The notes: generated by a model not told the origin, from the letters alone. A DNA stretch of 9,690 bases from an uncultured Sutterella sp. (GCA_934255515.1 CAKQON010000068.1:1-9690), one strand, 5' to 3'; numbered from the stretch's first letter, positions 1 through 6,615 are shown. Program-made: numbers and translations.

Positions 1-3
1 TTT

Positions 4-33
4 ATAAAGGGTGTACTCGTATACGGCCTTTAT
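4..33. repeat. Inverted repeat at the left edge (possible terminator or operator)
   Basis: Seen: ATAAAGG at 4-10 pairs perfectly with CCTTTAT at 27-33. Inside it GTA (13-15) can pair with TAC (22-24), and GTATAC (19-24) is itself palindromic. On the plus strand the right arm runs into TTTAGC, a weak T-tract, so it may be a terminator for a gene lying left of the window. It could instead be an operator for the small genes that follow. The window edge prevents a decision. Confidence 0.35.
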
Positions 34-91
34 TTAGCACTTTTCGTAAACCTATTTGGCGAGACTATTAATAAATGATGGAACTTTTTTG

Positions 92-592
92 ATGGTAGAA
101 GAGCGTTTAGAAGGCAAAGACTTATTGTCCTTCAAAACGATGTGGAAAAGGACGCCCGGAGCGCTTCCTACCGAAACTGTGCGGAGTGCACTCCGCCGTT
201 CCGAAGAAGCCAACGCCCGAAGCGACTCCGGTCCTTCTGGTCCTTCTTCAGAGATCAGAATAAACGAGTCTCCGACACCACGCAACTTTATATCCAGTGA
301 AGCTTCATTGCGCGATAGGGCCGAGAAGGTAAAAAACGATGCAGTTATTCAAGAAAGCATCAGCGCCCTTCAGTCCGTGGAGGACACGCAAAACCATCGG
401 TTGGCTATGGCGGCATTCGATGACAATCCCAACATGCTGATTCAGCTCGATGAAGGAGACGGATCGGCGGCTGCGGCAGAGTACCTGCAGAAAGAGCTCC
501 AGAAGGCGGATCAGTTGAGCAAGGAAGCGGATCAGTCGGTTCCCGTCGCGGTTGTTTGCGCGTTCTTGAATGGAGGTTTGAATGACAAATAA
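92..592 (+). CDS. Small protein of unknown function, first of an overlapping pair
   Basis: I do not recognise this protein. From the ATG at 92 it is 166 residues. A TTG start at 56 would add 12 residues; an in-frame stop at 47-49 blocks anything longer. Neither start has a strong Shine-Dalgarno: GGA at 80-82 fits the ATG weakly, and TTG 56 has none. The chain is hydrophilic with no signal peptide or membrane segment. A Ser/Pro/Gly-rich linker (about residues 32-50) is followed by a charged, probably helical stretch and a second Gln/Lys/Glu-rich helical part near the C-terminus. Its end overlaps the next gene by 11 bases, indicating translational coupling. The AT-rich upstream region and lower GC than the rest of the window suggest acquired DNA, possibly from a phage or another mobile element, but no hallmark proves that. 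Confidence 0.55.
   Translation: MVEERLEGKDLLSFKTMWKRTPGALPTETVRSALRRSEEANARSDSGPSGPSSEIRINESPTPRNFISSEASLRDRAEKVKNDAVIQESISALQSVEDTQNHRLAMAAFDDNPNMLIQLDEGDGSAAAAEYLQKELQKADQLSKEADQSVPVAVVCAFLNGGLNDK
572..576 (+). promoter_or_regulatory. Ribosome binding site for the gene at 582
   Basis: GGAGG at 572-576 lies five bases before the ATG at 582, inside the end of the upstream gene. It fixes the start of the second gene and supports coupled translation of the pair. Confidence 0.7.
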
Positions 593-890
593 TCAGCAGT
601 TGGCTGAAAAAATGCGCATGAAAAAGGCGTGCATGGAGCGCATTGCGCTCTCTCTAGGGCGTGAAATCTCAGCCTCAGAAGCCTCCGACATTTTTGAAGG
701 TATACGCGCCGGCATGGTTAAGGTACGCCAGGCGGATCCCGACAAGTGGGCGACGATGACGCTTCAAGAGCGCGCCGATGCTGCGGGGAAGCTTTATCTA
801 TTCGGCTTGATGAAGTTGAGGATGTCGGCGTGCGGCACCGGCGGCCGCGGACGGAAAGGCCGTGAAGGCCAGAACGCCGGCAGCGGCTGA
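582..890 (+). CDS. Small unknown protein, second of the pair, probably 3'-truncated
   Basis: I do not recognise this protein. It has 102 residues, and a good GGAGG ribosome site supports the start. Residues 1 to about 80 look like a real soluble helical domain with mixed charge (for example EISASEASDIFEGIRAGMVK, then a DPDKW and QERADAAGKLY segment). The last 20 or so residues turn abruptly into Gly/Arg/Ser-rich low-complexity sequence. Those codons (about 825-887) are exactly the antisense of the signal-peptide start encoded on the minus strand at 836-923. I infer that the native C-terminus was lost at a DNA junction near 815-835 and that the present tail is read-through into unrelated DNA. 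It is presumably in one operon with the gene at 92. The pair may come from a phage or conjugative element, but this is weakly supported. Confidence 0.5.
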   Translation: MTNNQQLAEKMRMKKACMERIALSLGREISASEASDIFEGIRAGMVKVRQADPDKWATMTLQERADAAGKLYLFGLMKLRMSACGTGGRGRKGREGQNAGSG

Positions 891-923
891 GCCGGCAAAG
901 GATTTCAGGGAAAAAACGGACAT
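798..923 (-). pseudogene. 5' remnant of an exported-protein gene (signal peptide only)
   Basis: Seen on the minus strand: ATG at 923 preceded by GGAG and a 7-base spacer, then 41 codons to a TAG at 798. Residues 1-29 have the classic make-up of a Sec signal peptide: MSVFSLK, then an Ala/Gly/Leu/Phe-rich hydrophobic core, then a small-residue cleavage region (PSAAAGAA, about residues 24-31). The remaining ten or so residues look arbitrary and overlap the coding part of the plus-strand gene at 582. I infer that this is the start of a secreted or outer-membrane protein gene whose body was replaced at the junction near 815-835. It could instead be a chance hydrophobic reading of GC-rich DNA; the ribosome site and the clean n/h/c-region order argue against that. 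No product can be named. Confidence 0.4.
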
Positions 924-1210
924 GGATCGGCTCCGGGAGGCGGTCCGTTGAAGACGCGTGCTGGCGGCGTGCGTGAGGTCGTGAGGCCCTGGTGTCTGGG
1001 ACCGGAGGCTCTCAGTCTTCCCCAACACAACATTTCTCAAACAAGAGTCAAGAGTCGCTGGAGAAGCGAGAAGCAGTCCGGTTGAGCAGACACTCGAAGA
1101 ACGCTTCGGAGCGGGAAAGAGGATTCCTGCTCCGAAGCCTTGCCGCAAAGGCCCCGCGGGCCGTCGGCATGAGGGACATATTGCCTGAAGGATGACTGCC
1201 GGGCGGCGGA
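924..1210. other. Stretch without a convincing gene
   Basis: Short open frames exist on both strands, but none has a ribosome site with plausible protein sequence. The region lies upstream of the minus-strand signal-peptide remnant and downstream of the molybdoenzyme gene, so it would hold the remnant's promoter. A TTGACT lies on the minus strand near 1045-1050, but no good -10 follows at the right spacing. The only clear structure is the hairpin at 1103-1138. Confidence 0.4.
1103..1138. repeat. Perfect 10-bp hairpin
   Basis: GCTTCGGAGC (1103-1112) and GCTCCGAAGC (1129-1138) are exact reverse complements separated by 16 bases. No T-tract follows on the plus strand, and only a weak one (GTTCTTC) on the minus strand. 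It may be a second terminator behind the molybdoenzyme gene or a structure in the leader of the minus-strand remnant. Confidence 0.5.
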
Positions 1211-1245
1211 TAAAAGAACCCCTCCTGCGGTATTACCCGGGGAGG
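1211..1245 (-). terminator. Probable Rho-independent terminator of the molybdoenzyme gene
   Basis: On the minus strand, 18 bases after the stop at 1264, CCTCC (1245-1241) pairs with GGAGG (1225-1221), extended by one G-U pair. Inside, GGTAATACC can form a small second hairpin. The arm is followed closely by TTCTTTTA (1218-1211). The stem is short, so termination may be incomplete. Confidence 0.5.
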
Positions 1246-1263
1246 CGTGCATTTGAGCAGGAA

Positions 1264-3624
1264 TCAGCTTTCAGGAGGCTCGAAGACCTTGACCTCCGGC
1301 GCTTTCCCCGTCCATTTGGCGACCTGAACGAGTGCAGTAGACGCGATGTTGCCGCAGGAGAGGGAGCTCGCGGGGTCATCAGGCGTGAGGACGTTGGATG
1401 ATCCGTGAACGTCGAGCGCTTCGCCCCCCACCTTCTGCGGATCAAACCAGCCGCCGTGATGCACGACGACAGCTCCCGGGCGCACGGAATCCGTTACGAA
1501 CGCTCCGGCAAGAATTGCGCCGCGCAGGCTCGAAACCCGGATCACGTCTCCCGTTGCAATATTGCGCAGAGATGCGTCTGCCGGGTTGATGAGGCAGATT
1601 TCCCGGCCGGCAATCTGGGACTTCCTGAGGGTAACGGCGTTGAGCTGGCTGTGAAGCCGAGCATCGCTTTTGGGCGATACGAGCTGGAGGTAGCCGCCTT
1701 CAGGATTTTGAAGCGCTGCAGCGTCCGCCGCATGCTCCGCATTCCCGTAGGCCTCGTAGGGCTTCAGATAGGCCGGGTGCGGCGGGCAGTCGGCGTAGCC
1801 GAGGCTCGCAATCCGCTCGGAATAAAGAACGATCTTTCCGGTCTCAGTTTTGAGGGGATGCGCCTCGGGGTCGCGGCGGAAATCCGCGAAGGCGACAAAC
1901 CCTTCATTCTTCTTTTCGTGCGGGTAGAGAATAACGCCGGCTTTTTCAAAGGCTTCCCATTCGGGGAGAAGCGTTTTGAGGCCGGATTCGAGGCTGCGGC
2001 TTCTCGCGTCCTCGTAGAGCGTTCTGATCCATTCCGCTTCCGTCATCCCTTCGGTGAAGGGTTCCTCAAGGCCGAGGCGGCGCGCGAGGCCGGAGAAGAT
2101 GGCGTAGTCGCTTCTCGAGTTCCCGATCGGGTCGATCGCCTGCTTCATGAGGACGATGCCGTCATTGATGTAGGTGCCGATCGGCGTGATGTCCGTTCTC
2201 TCGAGAAAGGTCGATGCCGGGAGAATGATGTCCGCATGCCGAGCAGTGGCGTTCCAGAAGCTTTCGGCAACGATCACGGCGTCGGGGCGGCGCCAGGCCT
2301 CCTCGAGCCTTCTCGTATCCGGATGGTGCGCAAAAGGGTTGCCGCCTGCCCAGAAGACGAGGTGCACGTCCGGGTATTCGATCCGGCTGCCGTTCCAGGC
2401 GATGACTTTGCCGGGGTGCGCGAGAACGTCCGCCATGCGGGCGACCGGCACGGCGCGGCTCCCCTTCCAGGGGTGAAGGACGGGAACTGCGGGAGGCACT
2501 CTCGACGGGATCTGCCCGAGCTGCGGGCCCGTTCCCGGCGGATATCCGCCGTTGCAGTAGTGGTAGTTGGTGCCGATGCCGCCGCCCGGGAGCCCGATCT
2601 GACCGAGGGCTGCCGCGAGCGCCACCGCCATCCAGGGCGGAAGCTCGCCGTAGCGGGCGCGCTGAGGACCCCAGCCGAACATGATCATCGTGCGGTGAGA
2701 GGCTATGTCGCGGGCAAGCGCTTCAATGTCCTCAGCCGGGACGCCGGATTCCGAAGCCGCCCAGGCGGGCGTTTTGGGAATGCCGTCCTCGTCCCCGAGA
2801 ACATAGGATCTGAGTTCGGGCCAGCCGGTCGTACAGCGGCTGAGGAAGGCTTCGTCGGCAAGCTTCTCCTCAATCAGCACGTGGAGGAGCCCGAGCATCA
2901 TGGCGCAGTCGGTGCCGGGCCTGACGGCAATCCACTGGCTCCCGATTTCCTGAGCGGTCCTGGGACAAACGGGGTTGACGGCAATCGTGCGGATGCGAGG
3001 GCGGTCCTTAAGGCTTCTGAAGATCTCCGTTGCCTCATGGAGCGTCGTCGTCCAGTCGATGTCGTTCGTGACGAGCGGATCGCATCCCCAGAGGATGATC
3101 CGTTCCGTATGTTCGAGAATCGTGTCCCAGCCCGTGGAGCGCGGGTCCTTCATGCCGAGCGCGTAGGGGAGAATGGTGCCGATCGCGGCCGTGGAATAGC
3201 TGTTCCCGGTCTCAATGTAGCCGCCCATGAGGTTGAGAAGCCTCTGAAGGAGCGCAATCGAATTGTTGACGCTCCCCGGAGACTTCCAGCCGTAGGAGCG
3301 GCCCCATACGGCGCTCGGCCCGAAATCTTGGTAGGTGCTTCGAATTGCATCGGCCGCGAGGTCGAGCGCCTTCTCCCAGCTCACCGGAACGTAGGAATCA
3401 TTTCCGCGGTTCGCGCGGCTCTCTGCTCCCTTTTCGAGAAAGCCCCGGCGCACCATGGGCTCAAGGATTCTGGCTTCTGCGTAGGGGAGGTTCGCGATGT
3501 CCTCAAGATTGGGCGAAGGCGCACGGTCCTTCTCGAAAGGCCTTGCGCCTGTCAGGCGGCCTTCCTTGGTCAGGGCGTAGAAGAGTCCCCAGTGAGAGGC
3601 AGTTAGAGTTTCTCTCTCAGACAT
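1264..3624 (-). CDS. Molybdopterin-dependent reductase, BisC/TorA/DMSO reductase family, cytoplasmic
   Basis: Predicted to reduce S- or N-oxides (biotin sulfoxide, methionine sulfoxide or TMAO class) with a bis-MGD molybdenum cofactor. The product is 786 residues, close to E. coli BisC. The start at 3624 gives an N-terminus typical of the family (TASHWG, residues 8-13); the frame stays open upstream to 4332, but that stretch is antisense to other sequence. Visible features: no N-terminal Cys cluster, so no 4Fe-4S site, as in BisC/TorA; SYGWKSPG at 110-117; the molybdenum ligand expected at Ser144 in NSYSTAA; and a C-terminal dinucleotide-binding domain with SDARLHSQLN and HHGGWFDP. There is no Tat signal, which favours a cytoplasmic BisC-like role over a periplasmic respiratory one. 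No cytochrome or chaperone partner adjoins it. A promoter lies at 3698-3725. The family is certain; the substrate is not. Confidence 0.93.
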   Translation of the reverse strand: MSERETLTASHWGLFYALTKEGRLTGARPFEKDRAPSPNLEDIANLPYAEARILEPMVRRGFLEKGAESRANRGNDSYVPVSWEKALDLAADAIRSTYQDFGPSAVWGRSYGWKSPGSVNNSIALLQRLLNLMGGYIETGNSYSTAAIGTILPYALGMKDPRSTGWDTILEHTERIILWGCDPLVTNDIDWTTTLHEATEIFRSLKDRPRIRTIAVNPVCPRTAQEIGSQWIAVRPGTDCAMMLGLLHVLIEEKLADEAFLSRCTTGWPELRSYVLGDEDGIPKTPAWAASESGVPAEDIEALARDIASHRTMIMFGWGPQRARYGELPPWMAVALAAALGQIGLPGGGIGTNYHYCNGGYPPGTGPQLGQIPSRVPPAVPVLHPWKGSRAVPVARMADVLAHPGKVIAWNGSRIEYPDVHLVFWAGGNPFAHHPDTRRLEEAWRRPDAVIVAESFWNATARHADIILPASTFLERTDITPIGTYINDGIVLMKQAIDPIGNSRSDYAIFSGLARRLGLEEPFTEGMTEAEWIRTLYEDARSRSLESGLKTLLPEWEAFEKAGVILYPHEKKNEGFVAFADFRRDPEAHPLKTETGKIVLYSERIASLGYADCPPHPAYLKPYEAYGNAEHAADAAALQNPEGGYLQLVSPKSDARLHSQLNAVTLRKSQIAGREICLINPADASLRNIATGDVIRVSSLRGAILAGAFVTDSVRPGAVVVHHGGWFDPQKVGGEALDVHGSSNVLTPDDPASSLSCGNIASTALVQVAKWTGKAPEVKVFEPPES

Positions 3625-3697
3625 GATCCAGAGTTTCTGTAGATTGAACGAGACGCCGGAAGCTTTGATGAACGGGTTCCGACTCTGTTGAAAGGCG

Positions 3698-3725
3698 ATT
3701 ATGGGCGGAAAAAAGAGCGGTGCAA
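3698..3725 (-). promoter_or_regulatory. Candidate sigma-70 promoter of the molybdoenzyme gene
   Basis: On the minus strand TTGCAC (3725-3720) and CATAAT (3703-3698, five of six to the -10 consensus) are separated by 16 bases. The predicted start of transcription is about 65 bases before the ATG at 3624. This is a consensus match only. Confidence 0.45.
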
Positions 3726-3766
3726 AATCGTCTTTGTGATTTTTTCGCTTCCAGGGATTGTTCGAT

Positions 3767-3796
3767 CCCGGAATCAGCTCATGAGTTGATTCCGGG
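3767..3796. repeat. 30-bp near-perfect palindrome between the Fic and molybdoenzyme genes
   Basis: The arms CCCGGAATCA (3767-3776) and TGATTCCGGG (3787-3796) are exact reverse complements, and the centre holds the palindrome CTCATGAG. Only the pair at 3777/3786 fails, so 28 of 30 bases are symmetric. No T-tract follows on either strand, which argues against a simple terminator. A shorter inverted repeat, GGGAT (3754-3758) with ATCCC (3765-3769), overlaps its left arm and could form an alternative fold. It lies about 40 bases upstream of the candidate promoter, where an activator could bind. It might also be a 3' structure of the decayed Fic gene. Confidence 0.6.
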
Positions 3797-3853
3797 CAAA
3801 GTAAGGCTCGATCAGACTGCTCGGGCCCGAGTATGTAGGTTTTCTCTGCGCGG

Positions 3854-4676
3854 TTATCCGCGGCTGCGGTACTTGCGGATGCGTTCTCCGTCTTCCCGGC
3901 GGGCGGATTCAAAGTCCTCCCCACGATTGAGGAGGCTGTCGATTGTTTGCTGAGAGGCGCGGAGGAGGAATTCCGCGTATTTGCGGACGTTTCCTCTCTC
4001 GCAGCAGGAGAGGGCGGCGCCCGGATAGCTGCTGAAGCCGCTTTCCTCAGGGAAGAGAGGCGTGATGCCGTGATTGACCAGAACCGCGGTCTCCCTGAGC
4101 CGGGCGGTGCGGCGATTCCCGTCCGTGAAGTACCTGAGGCGAAGAAGACCGCAATGGTTGCCGGCGACCTTTTCAAACGGATCATCCATCCGGCGAGCCG
4201 CTTCAAGGCAATGCTCGAGTTCGGTCTCAAGTTCTTCTCTCGAGCGCGAATTGCTGCCGATCGCGTGGTGCTTCTTACGAACGGTTCCCTGCTGCTTTTC
4301 AGGAAGCTGATAAGTCCCGGCAGCTTTGGCATGAAGTTCGCAGAGAAAGTCTTTCGTCAGCACGTTTCTCTCCTGCGCAGTCGAAATGACGTACCGAAAC
4401 GCTGCTCCGATATCGCAGAGCATCAGCGCGTCGGAGAGCGGCTTCTCGTCCGTAATGCTGTATTTGAGAAGAAGAGCGGCGGATTTCCTTGAATACGTGC
4501 TGCCTTCAAGTCTGCTCGTCAGGAATGCGTATTCGATGGCACGGTCTTCCCAGGGTGCGCGGATTGTCGAGGAGCTCCCGCAGCGAGTATTCGGCGGCGA
4601 GATGAGCGAGCCTGCGGCGCTCGTCCGGAGAAAAGAAAGCACCGGGCTCGAGGCAGATGGGCGGGTTGCGGAACAT
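3854..4676 (-). pseudogene. Fic-family AMP-transferase gene, frameshifted and with altered catalytic motif
   Basis: Intact Fic proteins transfer AMP from ATP to hydroxyl side chains. Here the C-terminal frame, open from 4642, carries an (S/T)xxxE(G/N) inhibitory motif (TSRLEG) and the Fic core. The usual HxFxxGN(G/K)R motif reads RYFTDGNRRTAR (4135-4100): the catalytic His is Arg. The residues before TSRLEG in that frame look unlike Fic. In another minus frame, ATG at 4676 opens a sensible Fic N-terminus of about 41 residues (MFRNPPICLEPGAFF...), which stops at 4506. Removing one base in the CCC or GGG run at 4549-4555 joins them as NPRTWEDRAIEYAF, giving about 273 residues. I infer a decaying gene. 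A sequencing error could explain the frameshift but not the lost His. Its downstream neighbour is the molybdoenzyme gene; no antitoxin is seen. Confidence 0.75.
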
Positions 4677-4818
4677 GCCTGGGCGCGGCAGAAAAACAGA
4701 ATGAAGAGTCTTTGATCGGCAAAAGCCTAAAGAGCCGGGACGGCGGAACGCAATTCTAAAAGGATGTTCCGGGATCGGGACCCGTATGCGGCCGATATGC
4801 TCTCTGGCCGGCGGGCAC

Positions 4819-4853
4819 AGAAAAAGCCGGCGGACTCATCAGAATCCGCCGGC
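4819..4853 (-). terminator. Strong Rho-independent terminator of the flavoprotein gene at 4892-6379
   Basis: On the minus strand GCCGGCGGA (4853-4845) pairs perfectly over 9 bp with TCCGCCGGC (4834-4826), with a 10-base loop. TTTTTCT follows at once (4825-4819). It begins 38 bases after the stop at 4892. Confidence 0.9.
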
Positions 4854-4891
4854 CTCAGGGACTCGGTTTAAAAGTCTTCAGAAGACTTCAA

Positions 4892-6379
4892 TCAGAGCTT
4901 CCCTTCTTTCTGCGCCTTGACGTGTTCGGCAACAGTCATGCCGAACACGCCTGCAGAGGTGAGCTGCGCGCCGCCGACATAGTTGTCGTAGAAGAGGCCG
5001 CCGGCAGCATTGCCGATGCAGAAGAGGCCGTCGATCGGATGATTTTCTGTGTCGAGCACCTGAGCTTCGGTGTTGATGAGCGGGCCGCCGAAGGTGGCCG
5101 TCATGCCGCCCTGGAAGGGCACGATGTAGAAGGGCGCCTTTTCGATGAGCGGAGCCTTCGGGAGCGTGTTGACCGGGCTGAGCTTCGAGGTTTCGCCGGA
5201 CTTCACGGCGTCGTTGTAGTCTTCAACGGTCTTCGAAAGGACCTTCGGGTCGAGGCCCGCGGCCTTGGCGGCTTCCTCGATGGTGTTGCCGGTATAAACC
5301 GGAGCCTTCGTGCGGCTGTAGGACTCCCAGTCGTTCTTCAGAATCGGGATGTCGTGCGTCGTCTGGTCGCAGACCATGAAGGCCCAGTTGTCGGGCGTCT
5401 TGGCGGCAACGTCGCGTGACATCTGAACGTAGGTCTGGCCTTCATCGGTGAAGCGCTTGCCTTCCTTGTTGACGCAGATGCCGTTGTTGACGATGTTGAG
5501 CGGGTTGGCGCCGGTGGGGCCGTAAATCGGGCCGCAGTGATACTGGTCGACGTTCACGACCTTCGGGAGGAACGGAGCCGTGAGGACAACGTTTTCGCCC
5601 GCGATGATGCGCGAACCGCGAATCGGCATCTTGGCGCCCGCAGAACCGATGTACTGCGTGACGAGCTGCTGGTTGGCGGAGTAGCCGCCGGTGGCGAGAA
5701 CGACGCCGAACTTCGAATAGACCTCAGAGAGGCCGTCCTTCGTCTTCACGCGCACGCCGTTGACGTTGCCCTTTTTCGGGTCGGAGAGGAGCTCGACCAC
5801 CTTGGTGTTCGTGCGGACTTCAACGCCGATGGACTTCGCCTTGTTAAGAAGCGTCATGGCGAGCTGGCCGCCGCCTGGCTTGACTTCGCCGGTAACGAGG
5901 TGCGCACGTGTGAGCATCGGCCACACGAGCTTCGCGCCCGTGTTGAAGTTGACGCCGCAGTAGGAGTGGAGCCACTCAAGGAGCCTCGTGCAGTTGTCGA
6001 CCACCTTGTGCGTAAGGGCAGGGACGGCCTTCTGCTGCGAAACCTTCATCATGTCGTTGAAGAAGGCTTCGTTCGTATCGTTTGCCGTTCCCTTGGCCTT
6101 CTGGAACGAAGTGTTGAGGCCGAGCAGGAAGCCCGCGGCATAAATCGTGTTGCCGGCAGGCATGGGCATCTTTTCAAGAAGGAGGGGCTTCAAGCCAAGC
6201 TCGGCAGCGTGGACTGCGCAGACGAGACCGCCGCAGCCGGCGCCGACGATGATGAGATCGTACTTGGCGGACTTGGGCGAACGGGCTTCAGCAGCCGCAA
6301 CGCCGCCCAGCATGCCGGCAGCGCCTACCGCACCGGCCGCAGCCGTGCGGAAGAATTCACGACGATTTGCAAGCGTCAT
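4892..6379 (-). CDS. Tat-exported FAD flavoprotein, fumarate reductase-like fold with non-canonical active site
   Basis: A 495-residue member of the FAD_binding_2 (FrdA, flavocytochrome c, ketosteroid dehydrogenase) superfamily. Residues 1-32 are a Tat signal (NRREFF at 5-10, then an Ala/Gly-rich core), so the folded holoenzyme is expected in the periplasm. The FAD dinucleotide motif is VGAGCGG (45-51), followed by LLLEK and the GG of the FAD domain end (LATGGYS, 228-234). The MSRD segment (320-323) keeps the Arg that corresponds to Fcc3 Arg402. The usual HHTMGG loop reads TATFGG (427-432), and the GANRLGG loop reads YDNYVGG (464-470), so the catalytic His and the proton-donating Arg are replaced. 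It is therefore unlikely to reduce fumarate; another enone or a dehydrogenase-type reaction is possible. It has no heme or FMN domain, so an outside electron partner is needed. The upstream leader is rich in inverted repeats. Confidence 0.92.
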   Translation of the reverse strand: MTLANRREFFRTAAAGAVGAAGMLGGVAAAEARSPKSAKYDLIIVGAGCGGLVCAVHAAELGLKPLLLEKMPMPAGNTIYAAGFLLGLNTSFQKAKGTANDTNEAFFNDMMKVSQQKAVPALTHKVVDNCTRLLEWLHSYCGVNFNTGAKLVWPMLTRAHLVTGEVKPGGGQLAMTLLNKAKSIGVEVRTNTKVVELLSDPKKGNVNGVRVKTKDGLSEVYSKFGVVLATGGYSANQQLVTQYIGSAGAKMPIRGSRIIAGENVVLTAPFLPKVVNVDQYHCGPIYGPTGANPLNIVNNGICVNKEGKRFTDEGQTYVQMSRDVAAKTPDNWAFMVCDQTTHDIPILKNDWESYSRTKAPVYTGNTIEEAAKAAGLDPKVLSKTVEDYNDAVKSGETSKLSPVNTLPKAPLIEKAPFYIVPFQGGMTATFGGPLINTEAQVLDTENHPIDGLFCIGNAAGGLFYDNYVGGAQLTSAGVFGMTVAEHVKAQKEGKL

Positions 6380-6407
6380 TTCTTTTCTCTCTTTTCTACT
6401 TTGTTTA

Positions 6408-6455
6408 GGGTAAGACCCTCAAAGCGAAATTGTGCTTTCGCAGCAGGGGTTCCCC
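6408..6455 (-). promoter_or_regulatory. Three clustered inverted repeats upstream of the flavoprotein gene at 4892-6379
   Basis: Within 48 bases upstream of the ATG at 6379 lie GGGT/ACCC (6408-6411/6415-6418), GCGAAA/TTTCGC (6424-6429/6436-6441, 6-base loop) and GGGGTTCCCC (6446-6455). They may be operator sites or a folded 5' leader. No clear -35/-10 pair was found nearby. The individual stems are short, so chance is not excluded. Confidence 0.35.
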
Positions 6456-6570
6456 CAAACTGGTTATCCTATCCCCATGAAAACCCGAAGAGGTGCCGGA
6501 AGACAAAATTGTTGATCTGAGGCGCCAGGATTTACAAACTGGGGAATCCTTGCCGGATAAGGGCGCAGAT

Positions 6571-6610
6571 GAAAAAGCGCTCCCCGCAGAGTGCCCGGAA
6601 AGCGCTTTTC
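6571..6610 (-). terminator. Rho-independent terminator of the flavoprotein gene at 6659-8167
   Basis: AAAAGCGCT (6573-6581) and AGCGCTTTT (6601-6609) form a perfect 9-bp stem with a 19-base loop. A T-run follows on the minus strand; the symmetric A/T flanks would also let it work on the plus strand. It begins about 50 bases after the stop at 6659. Confidence 0.8.
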
Positions 6611-6615
6611 AGGTT

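Noticed and set aside
992..1252. Short open frames on both strands between the signal-peptide remnant and the molybdoenzyme stop
   Set aside because: They lack ribosome sites and read as arbitrary Arg/Ser/Leu-rich sequence. They overlap hairpins and the terminator.
1405..3606. A 733-codon open frame on the plus strand, antisense to the molybdoenzyme gene
   Set aside because: Its protein is Arg/Gly/Val-rich with no recognisable motif. It arises from the GC-rich codon use of the opposite strand, whose product is a clear BisC-family enzyme.
3786..3799. Possible FNR-like site TTGAT-TCCG-GGCAA inside the palindrome
   Set aside because: It matches 8 of 10 positions, but it shares its bases with the longer palindrome and lies about 100 bases from the predicted transcript start, too far for usual activation.
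3625..4332. N-terminal extension of the molybdoenzyme frame to a start at 4332
   Set aside because: The extra 236 residues overlap the Fic coding region in another frame and are Ser/Ala/Arg-rich. Family homology begins exactly at the Met encoded at 3624.
4519..4722. Minus-strand frame of 67 codons at the start of the Fic region
   Set aside because: Of the three minus frames here, the one starting at 4676 gives the Fic-like N-terminus; this one is Arg/Pro/Ser-rich with no family resemblance.
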